In this document: one piece after another, positions 1-10,299 of the stretch
Numbering within the stretch: position 1 is the first letter of the stretch
Layout: every line of letters starts with the position of its first letter
NCBI RefSeq assembly: GCF_037042905.1
Contig: NC_087259.1
Location: 18,517,501 to 18,581,500, forward strand
Length of the DNA stretch: 64,000 nt
Direction: 5' to 3'
Source of the DNA: Lytechinus pictus
Taxonomy: Eukaryota > Echinodermata > Echinoidea > Temnopleuroida > Toxopneustidae
Notes under the pieces: model-generated
What the model was told of the DNA's origin: nothing
Seen by the model: only the letters and a program-made list of their open reading frames with translations
Databases searched by the model: none
Made by a program: the position numbers and the translations under genes

Positions 1-671
1 GAGGAAAAGGGGGAAAGAAAAGAGGAGAGGGGAGAGGGGGAAAGGAAAAGGAGAAAAAAAAAGAGAGGAAGAAGGAGGAAAGAAGAGAAGAGAGAGAAAG
101 GGGAAAAGAAGAGGGGGAAAGAGAGGGGGAAGGAAGAAGAGGAGAAAAAGAGAGAGGAAAGGGGGAAAGAAAAGAAGAAAAAGGGAAGAGGGGGAAAGAA
201 AAGGGAGAGGAAAAGGGGAAAGAAAGAGAAGGAAAAGGAGAGGGAAAGGAAAAGGGGAAAAAAGAGAGGGAGGGGAAGAGGGGAAAGGAAGAGAAGAAAA
301 AGAGAGAGAGAAAAAAGAGGAAAGAAAAGGAGAAAAAAGAGGAAGAGAAGAAAAGAAAAGGGAGGGGGAGGGAGAGGGGGAAGAAAAAAGGGGAAGAGGG
401 GAAAAGAAAAGGAGAGAGGAAGAAAAAGGAGAGGGGAAAGAAAAGAAGAAAAAAGAAGAGAAGAAAGGAAAGAAGAAAAAAGGAGAAGAGGGGAACAAAG
501 AGAAAAAGGAGGAAGAGGGGGAAGGAAGATAAGAAAAAGGGAGGGGGAGGGGGGAAGAAAAAAGAGGAAGCGGGGAAAGAAGAGGGGGGAGAGAGAGGAA
601 GAGGAAAAAAGGAGAGAGAAGAAGAGGGAAGAAAAAAGAGAAGAAAAAAAGAGAGAGAAAGGGGGGAGGAA
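1..671. repeat. Polypurine (G+A) tract, outer arm of giant foldback element
   Basis: Almost uninterrupted purine run on the plus strand; only single C or T bases break it. It resumes at 1222-1277 after a MITE-like insertion and runs into the tandem array, so the original tract was continuous. The mirror counterpart is the polypyrimidine tract at 18008-18262 at the other end of the same element. It starts at the window edge, so the true left end of the element is not visible. Confidence 0.9.
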
Positions 672-1221
672 AACCCGGGGGGGGGGCACTCAGTATATAA
701 TGCATAGTGGGTATGTGCCGCGGAGGGGACCCCCATTTTTACACTCAAATTTCCGTTCCAAGGCATAGCATTTTTGTCTTTTTGAGAAAAAGAACAAAGA
801 AAGCCGCTCCAAGGCATAGCATTTCCTTCTTATCGAGAAAAAAGAAGAAAGAAATCCGTTCCAAAGCTTCGCATATTTTTCGTTACGCCGTTCCGGTCGC
901 ATTGATTTGCTACAAGGAGCTGCAATTTGGTGAAAAGCGGCCGTAGAGCGCTTTTCGACCATCGCCTAAGCGAGAGCGCACCCGGCGGAGGCCGCGCTAG
1001 CTGCGTCATGCACGATTGCCCGTTTCATAGGGATGCATATGCACTCACAGAGATACGGAGATCCGTTCCGAGGACCCCCGTTTTCACAAACATTTGTAGT
1101 TCCGAAGCCCGTTCCGAGGACCCTCCTTTTTACAATAAGCCCACTCCAAGGCCCCCGTTTTTTGCCTCGCCCGCGGCACACCCCTACCACTTTTTTGGTC
1201 GAGTGCCCCCCCCCCCCCGGG
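672..1221. mobile_element. MITE-like repeat inserted in the polypurine tract
   Basis: A non-purine island begins with G-rich sequence followed by CACTC and ends with GAGTG followed by a C run, giving inverted ends of the form GGGGGCACTC. Inside are diverged repeats starting CCGTTCCAAGGCATAGCA (about 759, 809, 856) and CCGTTCCGAGGACCC (about 1065, 1109). No coding potential is convincing. Ends are approximate because homopolymers hide the target duplication. Confidence 0.5.
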
Positions 1222-1277
1222 GAGGAAAAGAAGAAAAGGGGGAAGGACGAGAAGAAAAGAAGAGGAAGAGGAGGAAA

Positions 1278-2007
1278 GAAAATGATGTTCGAAGCAAAAG
1301 GGCGCCGAAATGATGTTCGAAGGAATGTCAAAATGATGTTCGAACTGGGGGCCGAATTGATGTTCGAACGGGGGGGGGGCGAATTGATGATCGACCTACA
1401 TGTAGGGGCGCCGAATTGATACTCAAACTAGGGGGGGCGCCGAATTGATGTTCGAACTGGGGGCCGAATTGATGTTCGAACGGGGGGGGGGGGCGAATTG
1501 ATGTTCGACGTAGGGGCGCCAAATTGATGTTGGAACTAGGGGGCGAAAAGATATTCGAACTAGGGAAGGCAAATTGAGATCGAAGGGATGCCAAAATGAT
1601 GTTCGAACTGGGGGCCGAATTGATGTTCGAACGGGGGGGGCGAATTGATGATCGACCTACATGTAGGGGCGCCGAATTGATACTCGAACTAGGGGGGGGG
1701 GCGCCGAATTGATGTTCGAACTAGGGGCGCCAATTTGATGTTCCAACTGGGGGCGCCAAATTGATGTTCGACCTAGGGAGGCCAAATAGATGTTCGACGT
1801 AAGGGGGGGTGCGCCGAATTGATGTTCGACGTAGGGGCGCAATATTTATGTTCGACATCGGGGGGCGCCGATTGAATGTTCGAACTAGGGGCGCCAAATT
1901 GATGTTCGAACTAGGGGGCGCCGAATCGCTATTCGAACGAGGGGGGCGCCAAATTGATGTGAGAACGAGGGGGGCGCCAAATTGATGTGCGAACGAGGGG
2001 GCGATGG
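1278..2007. repeat. Left tandem array, unit about 25-30 bp (foldback outer domain)
   Basis: About 25 degenerate copies of a unit with consensus AATTGATGTTCGAACTAGGG followed by GGCGCC. Variants replace the core with ATGATCGACCTACATGTAGG or GATACTCGAACT. The same unit, inverted, fills 16890-18007, with matching higher-order variants (the ACATGTAGG type occurs in both). Together with the polypurine tract it forms the outer domain of a foldback arm, the layout described for urchin TU and Drosophila FB elements. Confidence 0.92.
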
Positions 2008-2611
2008 AATTGTGTATGGGTATGGCTTAAAAAGAATGCAACTATTATAAGTTATACAAGTTGCATTCTTTTTAAGCCATATACCTATAATTGCATAGGT
2101 TACAAAGCACATGTTAACATCGTCACGTTCAACACCAATAACAAGCAAGCAATGACCCACCGTGTAGCTAGTTGTAGGTCGGGATAACTTGCGCTCCATA
2201 GTTATTTGGAAAGTGGAAATTGATAATAACCGTATATTAAGACCGCCTCGATCGCATTACAAGAACTTGTTCAGGCCTTAAGACTATTCGTGACTATTTC
2301 CGCATTCATACATTCCGTCACGAAGAGACTTCCGAGAAATTCTCGAAGTTCTCGAAGTTACGAGCATGCGCATTATGGTCTGGAAAGCGGGCAAGGCGCG
2401 AATTCAAACTCGCCAGTCTGCAACTCATGGCGCCCAGGCGACCACACCCAACTACAAAGTTCTCAAGTACCATGGCCAGCAAAAAATTTTCAGGTTGCGA
2501 AAATCGAAAAAGAAAAGCGGAGAGGCTAAAACAAGCTGGCTCCCTAGACAAGTACCTCCGCCCAAATTTGAGAGGTAGGAACACATGGTGAAACATGAAC
2601 ATTCATCGATT
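2008..2611. repeat. Left inner inverted-repeat domain of giant foldback element
   Basis: Non-repetitive sequence that reappears as reverse complement at 16327-16889 with scattered differences. It contains a small hairpin (about 2028-2087) built from inverted copies of GGCTTAAAAAGAATGCAACT, also present in the right arm (about 16817-16875). A short ORF similar to a transposase N-terminus lies at 2472-2574. The arm is interrupted at 2612 by a hAT-like element. Confidence 0.88.
2472..2574 (+). pseudogene. Putative first exon of a hAT/ZMYM-type transposase, left arm
   Basis: The ATG at 2472 opens MASKKFSGCENRKRKAERLK, continuing with QAGSLDKYLRPN. This Lys/Arg-rich start followed by a short 'xLDKYL' segment resembles the extreme N-terminus of DUF4371/ZMYM-like hAT transposases, which usually begin with a 'KKFLSGxxKRK' pattern; that is family knowledge, not a database hit. 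A possible splice donor (GAGAG then GTAGGA) follows at 2575; without splicing the frame stops within a few codons (RNTW, stop). The inverted copy on the minus strand at about 16355-16456 keeps the frame but has lost that GT (TTAGGA). No zinc-finger, DDE or dimerisation domain is found nearby, so the element is not autonomous as it stands. Confidence 0.45.
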
Positions 2612-3805
2612 CAGTGGCGTAACTACGGGGGGGGGGGGGGCATGGGGGCACGTGCCCCCCCCCCCCCATCGGCTGACCCCCCCCCCCCCCCCCTCAAAAA
2701 AAAAACGGGGAAAAGGAGAAAAAGAGGGAGAAAGGAAGAGAAACGTAGTGGGAAAGAAGACATTATTGTTCATTATAATGTTATATTATATCATAATTAT
2801 GTTATGTTATATTACATAAGAAACATTTTTTCATAACTTTATGAAACAGAATTTGCTCAGGGCCTATGTCTTCATTGTTCCTGGTGCTCGCATTGTCTGT
2901 TTACCGAGATATATAATCCTGTTATACTAAACCTCCCGTTTTCAAGTCAATATACACCAAACTGCCAAATATATTTCCTCGCACTTCGAGTTATTATTGT
3001 TTTATGTACAATAGTATGCTTCTTTTTCATGACTACTTAAAGTGATTGCCCCATTTTAAGGTCTTAATATAAAACATTTCCTGTCCGTGCTTACGTTCGC
3101 AGTAGTGGATTGGTGAAATATGTTTGCTCTCCATGAATTCCTAGAATCGGTCCTTAAAATGTCCCTTTTTCTAATCTGAATATCAAAATTTTTCCGCTCG
3201 CGCTTCGCGCTCGCATCATTTGGTTAGTGAACTACGTATGGTCTTCGGGAATTCCTACAAACAAGCCTTAAAATGCCCCTCTTCAGGTCTGAATTTCCTA
3301 AATTTTCAGCTCGCGCTGCGCGCTCGAAAGATTTGATTAGTGAGATGGGTATATGTTAATCATGATTACAAGTGCTTTATGTGCATGTTTATATGTAATT
3401 CTAACAAAATCAGCAAGCGCTTGCATGGCGCTCGCATTAGATGACTATGTTGAGATATATATGCTCTTAATGAATTCCATTAAACAGTCCTTAAAATGTC
3501 TCTGTTTCGGGTCAATATATACAAAAACTCTCAGCTCGCTCTTCGCGCTCCTATTGTTTGTTTTGTGAGAGATACGTATCATGATTACAAAACTTTGCTC
3601 ATTATATCCTTTCTTAGGTCTGAATATAAAAAAATTTCAGCTCGCGCTTCGCGCTCGCATTATCTGATAACTGAGATACATAACCGTTTAATGACACCGT
3701 CCTTAAAATATCACGTGGCGATTGAGCGCGCTTCGCGCGCCCACTAAGTGACTCAACATTTTTGCTGGTCCCCCCCTCAATGCCATGACCCACGGTACGC
3801 CACTG
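2612..3805. mobile_element. hAT-like non-autonomous element with CAGTGGCGTA ends, copy A
   Basis: Begins CAGTGGCGTAACTAC and ends GGTACGCCACTG, so the terminal inverted repeat is about 10 bp with the CAGNG start typical of hAT. After a C/G run and a purine stretch it holds diverged units of about 110 bp, each with a GC-rich motif close to GCTCGCGCTTCGCGCTCGC (3196, about 3309, about 3412, about 3536, 3641). No transposase. The 8-bp flanks (CATCGATT / ACTACCAT) do not match. Related copies: 4406-5587 and, reversed, 58996-59912. Confidence 0.75.
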
Positions 3806-4405
3806 ACTACCATACTGTGCGTAAAGACGTTTCTGTTAGTTCTGTTTCTTTACTACTTTCTTCTCTGTGCCTGATCATACAGCAACTAATAAAGGCTTAG
3901 CATTTGATATGTTGATACATGTATGTAACATTCTACATGATCAGTGAAACAACAACTAGGCTTGTAACGCAAAAATATAGACAGACTCTAATTCAAGGAA
4001 TTTTGTCCAAATTTAAGGAAATTTCGGGGCTCAAATAAGGAATTCCAGTTTTAAGTTGTGGAAGCACTCTTTCCGACCTACAGTGGGAAATCACGTTGTA
4101 ATCTTTTTAAACGAATTCCACTGAAACTATTACGTGGATTTACTCAGGCCTAAACTGCGTTGCTATCATTTACATTTATTGTTACATCTTGAAATAGTTG
4201 ATGTATACAAGATACATGGGACCTTGATATTCATGTTTCACTTGTATTGTATGAAAGAGAGAGATAAGAACTTATCGTCCAAAACGATGCGAACTTAAGA
4301 GCATTGTTTTCATATTTATATAGACATTGCCAATAAAGTATATTTTTACAGCATTTATCTTTAGTATCTTATACTTGTTTTATTTACACCGTTTACACCA
4401 TTTGC
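3806..4405. other. Arm sequence of the internal inverted repeat (no gene seen)
   Basis: 3806-4059 is unique AT-rich sequence. From about 4060 it is the reverse complement of 10300-10560 with visible divergence. The part from about 4310 also matches 6454 onward, so it is the first of two direct copies. No open reading frame of note. Confidence 0.7.
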
Positions 4406-5587
4406 CAGTGGCGTAACTACGGGGGGCATGGGGGGCACGTGCCCCCCCCCCCCCAATCGGCTGACCAAAAAAAAAGGGGGGGAAAGGAGAAAAAGAGGGA
4501 GAAAGGAAGAGGAACGTAGTGGCAAAGAAGAAATTATTATTCATTATAATTGTATATTGTATTATAATCATGTTATGTTATATAACATAGGAAACATTTT
4601 TATCATAACGTTATGAAACATAATTTGCTCAGGGTCCATGTCTTCATTGTTCCTGGTGCTCGCATTGTCTGTTTAAAGAGATATAAACCTGTTGTTCGAA
4701 AACCTCCCGTTTTCAAGTCAATATATATACACCAAATATATTATTGTTTTATGTAGTGACATATGCTTCTTTTTCATGACTACTTAAAGTGATTGCCCCA
4801 TGTTAAGGTCTTAATATAAAACATTTCCTGTCCGTGATTACGATCGCTTCAGTGGATTGGTGAGATATGTCTGCTCTCCATGAATTCCCAAAATCAGTCC
4901 TTGAAATGTCCCCTTTTCTGATCTGAATATCCAAAATTTTCAGCTCGCGCTTCGCGCTCGCATCATTTGGTTAGTGAAATACGTATGGTCTTAGTGAATT
5001 CCTACAAACAAGCCTTAGACTGCCCCGCTTCAGGTCTGAATTATCTAAATTTTCAGCTCGCGCTTCGCACTCGCAATATTTGATTAGTGAGATGCGTATG
5101 ATAATCATGATAACATTGACTACAAAAAGTGCTTCATGTGTTCAGATGTAATTCTAACAAAATCAGTAAGCGCTTGGCACTCGCATTACATGACTATGGT
5201 GAGATATGTATACTATTAAGAGATTCCTAAAATAAAGTCCTTAAGATCTCCCTGTTTGGGATCAATATATACAAAAATTTCGGCTCGCGCTTCGCGCTCG
5301 CATTGTTTAGCAAGACAGGTACGTATCATGATTACAAAAATTCGATTATAAAGTCCTTTTTTAGGTCTGAATATCAAAAAATTTCAGCTCGCGCTTCGCG
5401 CTCGTATTATTTGATTGATGAGATGCGTATGTTATTCATGATTACAATGACTGCAAGTGCTTCCTTAAAATGTCTCTAATAGGTCAGTATACCTGACAAC
5501 TTAGCGCGCTTCGCGCGATCACTATATAAGTGACTTAAAAATTTTGCTGGTGCCCCCCCCAATGCCGTGACCCACGGTACGTCACTG
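4406..5587. mobile_element. hAT-like non-autonomous element with CAGTGGCGTA ends, copy B
   Basis: Same orientation and structure as 2612-3805: starts CAGTGGCGTAACTAC, ends GGTACGTCACTG, with the GCTCGCGCTTCGCGCTCGC motif repeated (about 4943, 5056, 5283, 5387). Flanks CCATTTGC / ATTGTTGC are not a duplication. By comparison with 6454-6640, about 85 bp of the host arm is missing at the insertion point, which would explain the lost duplication. No coding sequence. Confidence 0.75.
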
Positions 5588-6035
5588 ATTGTTGCAAGAG
5601 CGGAAAATCCAATGTGTGTTGAATAGGATTGACAAGACAACTCACTGTTTTGAATGGATTTCAAGCGAATAACAAAAGATTATATAATATATCCAAACAC
5701 TTACATATCTAAGTAGGCAGTGCACTCCCAATTAGTAAATACTGAGTGCTGACTACTGAGTCTACCTCAACTCTATAATAACAAGCATGTATGTCTTTTC
5801 AAGAATATATTACCCAAAATAAAACATTAATTTTCTCTCATGCAGAATATGCAATTTAGTTATTGCACAACCAGTGTTCATACGCGGCGATACAGGGGCG
5901 TCATCCCCGTAAGATTTTTCAAGCCCTGAAACAAAAAGTAGAAAAGAAAAAAATGGGGGTACCCAGAAGAACGAAGTATGCCTATACAATGCAAGAGAGG
6001 TTTTTGTGTGAAGCAACTAGACATTACCCAATCGG
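5588..6035. repeat. Direct duplicate of palindrome-arm sequence
   Basis: Matches 6631-7060 in the same orientation (ATTGTTGCAAGAGCGGAA onward) with scattered substitutions and small indels, and the reverse complement of the right arm near 9710-10130. Together with 4310-4405 it forms a diverged first copy of the arm start; the second copy begins at 6454. Confidence 0.8.
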
Positions 6036-6453
6036 CAATGGGAGTCAATATTTTGGCACGATTATTACTTGACTTGAAATTAGGGCCTCCTAAGAAATCC
6101 TGGATCCGCGCCTGGCTCCCGCTCACATAATTCTAGCAGGGCCTACTCTGATGAGAAGTTAAACGAGATTGAAAGCATCAAATGGTTAAAATAGAAATCG
6201 CTCGCGCTTCGCGCTCGCATTGATTCTTTTTTAAAGTGATATTACATTTATTCATGAACACATCATTATGAAACCATTAATCAATTGCCTCTTCTTCATG
6301 TGCCTATGAAATAAGATAATTTAACATGCATTTAAGGCACTTATGATTGCCTGGGGGAGGGAGGGGCCGCCATTTTTCCGAAAAGTACACAGGGGCGCCA
6401 AAATCAGGTCGAATTTGGGCCCCCCTCCCTACGAAATCCTGGATCCGCGCCTG
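6036..6453. repeat. Two partial repeats ending in a GGATCCGCGCCTGG terminus
   Basis: The string AAATCCTGGATCCGCGCCTG occurs twice in the same orientation (about 6094 and 6429), each after a short G/C-rich stretch. One GCTCGCGCTTCGCGCTCGC motif is at about 6201. The string is the end seen on other elements here (18313, 20081). Probably truncated non-autonomous elements; it separates the two arm copies. Confidence 0.55.
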
Positions 6454-8320
6454 GTCATATTTATATAGTCATTGCCAATAAAGTATATTTTTACAGCATA
6501 TTTATCTTTAGTATCTTATATTTGTTTTATTCACACCGTTTACACGCATTCTGTTTCTTTTGAAAATCTATTTGGAGTATATACAATTTGAGCAAGATTA
6601 TGAGATACATAACCTTTTGATACTTGATATGATTGTTGCAAGAGCGGAAGAGCCAATGTTTGTTGAACATGTTGCATAGGATTGACAAGACAACTCACTG
6701 TTTTGAATGGATATCAAGCGAATAACAAAATATTATATATTCAAACACTTACAGATCTAAGCAGTGCACTCCCAATTAGTAAATGCTGAGTGCTGACTAC
6801 TGAGTCTACCTCAACTCTATAATAAAAAGCATGTATATCTTTTCAAGAATATATTACCCAAAATAAAACATTAATTTTCTTTCATGCAGAATATGCAATT
6901 TAGTTATTGCACAACCAGTGTTCATACGCGGCGATACAGGGGCGTCATCCCTGTAAGATTTGTCAAGCCCTGAAACAAAAAGTAGAAAATATAAAAATGG
7001 GAGTACCCAGAAGAACGAAGTATGCCTATACAATGCAAGAGAGGTTTTCTGTGTGAAGTAAATGAAAAATGAAAGCAAAGAATGCAAGAACTATTCACTG
7101 CATCTTCTTTTCTATCTATATTATAATAGATGAAAGAAAGCGAACTATTCAAGATGACATGGTCGAAAACAACCTTTGATTTTCTAACAAAGCGAGGAAT
7201 GCAATAACTATCTTTGTATCTTTGCTCCAATCGGTTATTTTGCTTAATGGTAGAAAGCAAACTACTTAACGATGTCTTGGTCGAAAAAACTATTGATTTT
7301 TCGAACAAAGCGACGAATGAAAGAAACTAATCTTTGCATCTTCGCTCCAATCGGTTACTTCATACTTCCATAGTTTTCATTTTAACCCACATACACGACT
7401 CTCTTTATTGGCTTTCTGACTCACACAAATTGTATTACATATATTCCAGTAGATGGCACTAGCTTCAGGTCAACTCCATTCACCCACATGGTGATAACAT
7501 AGAACACTGTACAATATATGTTATTATTATTCATTTTTATTCCATTTTAAGTCCAGACATAATACACAAAGCAGATTTTGATACAAAGGTAAAAGTAATC
7601 GAAGTTATGTAGTAAACGTATGTTGTAGACAAAATAATTGCTAACTGTCATATCTTCGCTGTAACACAATCCATGTATAGACCTATGGCTGGTATGAATA
7701 TTGACGATGGAAATAATAGAGTTTAATCTGTCATTTATGTTGACGGAGTTTTCAAGTTCTTGGATTATTTTGTTGACAAGGTGGTGCTGTGCCTTTAGTT
7801 GTAGACTCCATCCTCACTCTCTGTTTCTTCATCATCGTCGTCATCGTCACCTCCATCTGGGAACTGGAATAAACCATCAAATTGTGGACCATGCCTGGCT
7901 AAGATTCATTGTACGGCTTTCTGGAATTCCATGCCATTTTCTAATCTTTCCTTGAGATCAGAAACGATCTCGTGATTGATGCCTGCTTCTCCTAGGCTAA
8001 CGTTCTGCTGCAAGAACTTGGAGTAAAGATCGAAAAAGATGCGTTTGACGGCCCACAGTATTTTCACGTGAGCCTTTTCTTTAGCGTCTTCTTCTTCCAT
8101 TCCTTCTGAGATATATTTCTGATATTTTTCGTCTCTCAAGTCCTTGGTGGCTGTCATGGCCTGCTTTAACCATACTCGGTAAGCAATGTTGTCTTCAATT
8201 TCATCTACGTTATCTGTCTCTGACATTGACGATTCATCCTCTCCTTCGTTTTCTGAATCACTAGATTCTTCAACTCCCTGAGTTTGAGAGGATGGTTCGG
8301 AGTAATCATCCTCACTTGTA
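6454..8320. repeat. Left arm of near-perfect 1.87-kb palindrome
   Basis: Starts GTCATATTTATATAGTC and is the reverse complement of 8432-10299, with only occasional base differences in the stretches compared. The arms are separated by a 111-bp spacer (8321-8431). The left arm holds the C-terminal part of an acidic-protein gene on the minus strand. Confidence 0.95.
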
Positions 8321-8431
8321 CCTTCTTCAGCGTAGGAAGATTCAATTTTGCCTTCATCTTCTGTATCAGTGTGAGCTTTTTGTTCATGCCTCTGCATATC
8401 AAACTTTCGACTATAGGTCCTCTGGCATTGG
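7795..8431 (-). pseudogene. C2H2-finger/acidic protein gene, left copy (5'-truncated, nonsense)
   Basis: Read on the minus strand from the palindrome junction. A single C2H2 finger lies in the spacer (CSQCQRTYSRKFDMQRHEQK then AH, pattern C-x2-C-x12-H-x4-H), followed by a Ser/Glu/Asp-rich linker and a helical C-terminal region beginning YRVWLKQAMTATKDLRDEKY, then an acidic tail ending EDGVYN with stop at 7795-7797. A TGA at 7906-7908 replaces an AGA present in the right-arm copy, so the left copy is broken. No natural start is visible: upstream of the finger the strand becomes the antisense of the other arm. The family is not recognised with certainty; small single-finger acidic proteins of this sort are often carried by large transposons. 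Probably element-encoded rather than host. Confidence 0.6.
8321..8431. other. Palindrome spacer carrying the only copy of the C2H2 finger
   Basis: The 111-bp non-palindromic loop between arms ending/starting with ACAAGTGAGGATGATTACTC. On the minus strand it encodes the zinc finger and the start of the acidic linker. Both arm boundaries fall inside the gene, so the inversion breakpoint is intragenic. Confidence 0.85.
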
Positions 8432-8958
8432 GAACAAGTGAGGATGATTACTCCGAACCATCCTCTCAAACTCAGGGAGTTGAAGAATCTAGTGATTCAG
8501 AAAACGAAGGAGAGGATGAATCGTCAATGTCAGAGACAGATAACGTAGATGAAATTGAAGACAACATTGCTTACCGAGTATGGTTAAAGCAGGCCATGAC
8601 AGCCACCAAGGACTTGAGAGACGAAAAATATCAGAAATATATCTCAGAGGGAATGGAAGAAGAAGACGCTAAAGAAAAGGCTCACGTGAAACTACTGTGG
8701 GCCGTCAAACGCATCTTTTTCGATCTTTACTCCAAGTTCTTGCAGCAGAACGTTAGCCTAGGAGAAGCAGGCATCAATCACGAGATCGTTTCTGATCTCA
8801 AGGAAAGATTAGAAAATGGCATGGAATTCCAGAAAGCCGTACAAAGAGTCTTAGCCAGGCATGGTCCACAATTTGATGGTTTATTCCAGTTCCCAGATGG
8901 AGGTGACGATGACGACGATGATGAAGAATTAGAGAGTGAGGATGGAGTCTACAACTAA
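8432..8958 (+). pseudogene. Acidic protein gene, right copy (lacks the C2H2 finger)
   Basis: Open from the palindrome junction to a TAA at 8956-8958. It encodes the linker from TSEDDYSEPSSQ, the helical domain (YRVWLKQAMTATKDLRDEKY) and a tail with a run of six Asp, ending EDGVYN. It keeps the AGA codon that is TGA in the left copy, so the frame is intact, but it has no start and no zinc finger because the arm begins in the middle of the gene. Sequence upstream of the junction in the same frame is antisense spacer and has no coding meaning. Function unknown. The helical domain would be the best query for a protein search. Confidence 0.55.
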
Positions 8959-10299
8959 AGGCACAGCACCACCTTGTCAACAAAATAATCCAAGAACTTG
9001 AAAACTCCGTCAACATAAATGACAGATTAAACTCTATTATTTCCATCGTCAATATTCATACCAGCCATAGGTCTATACATGGATTGTGTTACAGCGAAGA
9101 TATAACAGTTAGAAATTATTTTGTCTACAACATACGTTTACTTACATAACTTCGATTACTTTTACCTTTGTATCAAAATCTGCTTTGTGTATTATGTCTG
9201 GACTTAAAATGGAATAAAAATGAATAATAATAACATATATTGTACAGTGTTCTATGTTATCACCATGTGGGTGAATGGAGTTGACCTGAAGCTAGTGCCA
9301 TCTACTGGAATATATGTAATACAATTTGTGTGAGTCAGAAAGCCAATAAAGAGAGTCGTGTATGTGGGTTAAAATGAAAACTATGGAAGTATGAAGTAAC
9401 CGATTGGAGCGAAGATGCAAAGATTAGTTTCTTTCATTCGTCGCTTTGTTCGAAAAATCAATAGTTTTTTCGACCAAGACATCGTTAAGTAGTTTGCTTT
9501 CTACCATTAAGCAAAATAACCGATTGGAGCAAAGATACAAAGATAGTTATTGCATTCCTCGCTTTGTTAGAAAATCAAAGGTTGTTTTCGACCATGTCAT
9601 CTTGAATAGTTCGCTTTCTTTCATCTATTATAATATAGATAGAAAAGAAGATGCAGTGAATAGTTCTTGCATTCTTTGCTTTCATTTTTCATTTACTTCA
9701 CACAGAAAACCTCTCTTGCATTGTATAGGCATACTTCGTTCTTCTGGGTACTCCCATTTTTATCTTTTCTACTTTTTGTTTCAGGGCTTGACAAATCTTA
9801 CAGGGATGACGCCCCTGTATCGCCGCGTATGAACACTGGTTGTGCAATAACTAAATTGCATATTCTGCATGAAAGAAAATTAATGTTTTATTTTGGGTAA
9901 TATATTCTTGAAAAGATATACATGCTTTTTATTATAGAGTTGAGGTAGACTCAGTAGTCAGCACTCAGCATTTACTAATTGGGAGTGCACTGCTTAGATC
10001 TGTAAGTGTTTGAATATATAATATTTTGTTATTCGCTTGATATCCATTCAAAACAGTGAGTTGTCTTGTCAATCCTATGCAACATGTTCAACAAACATTG
10101 GCTCTTCCGCTCTTGCAACAATCATATCAAGTATCAAAAGGTTATGTATCTCATAATCTTGCTCAAATTGTATATACTCCAAATAGATTTTCAAAAGAAA
10201 CAGAATGCGTGTAAACGGTGTGAATAAAACAAATATAAGATACTAAAGATAAATATGCTGTAAAAATATACTTTATTGGCAATGACTATATAAATATGA
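8432..10299. repeat. Right arm of near-perfect 1.87-kb palindrome
   Basis: Reverse complement of 6454-8320, ending GACTATATAAATATGAC. Beyond 10299 the match continues to about 10560, but with clearly lower identity to 4060-4310, so arm similarity drops sharply at this point. Confidence 0.95.

Noticed and set aside
3175..3740. Evenly spaced GC-rich repeats as a CRISPR-like array
   Set aside because: Eukaryotic context, spacers are diverged repeats rather than unique sequences, motif is imperfect, and the array lies inside a transposon with defined ends.
8284..8431. Apparent N-terminus of the right acidic-protein frame across the palindrome spacer
   Set aside because: This is the antisense of the zinc-finger exon of the left copy; the coding sense begins only at the arm boundary 8432.
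9446..9832. 128-codon frame present in both palindrome arms (also 6922-7308)
   Set aside because: Duplicated only because the arms are inverted copies; no domain, low-complexity hydrophobic composition, and runs across AT-rich non-coding sequence.
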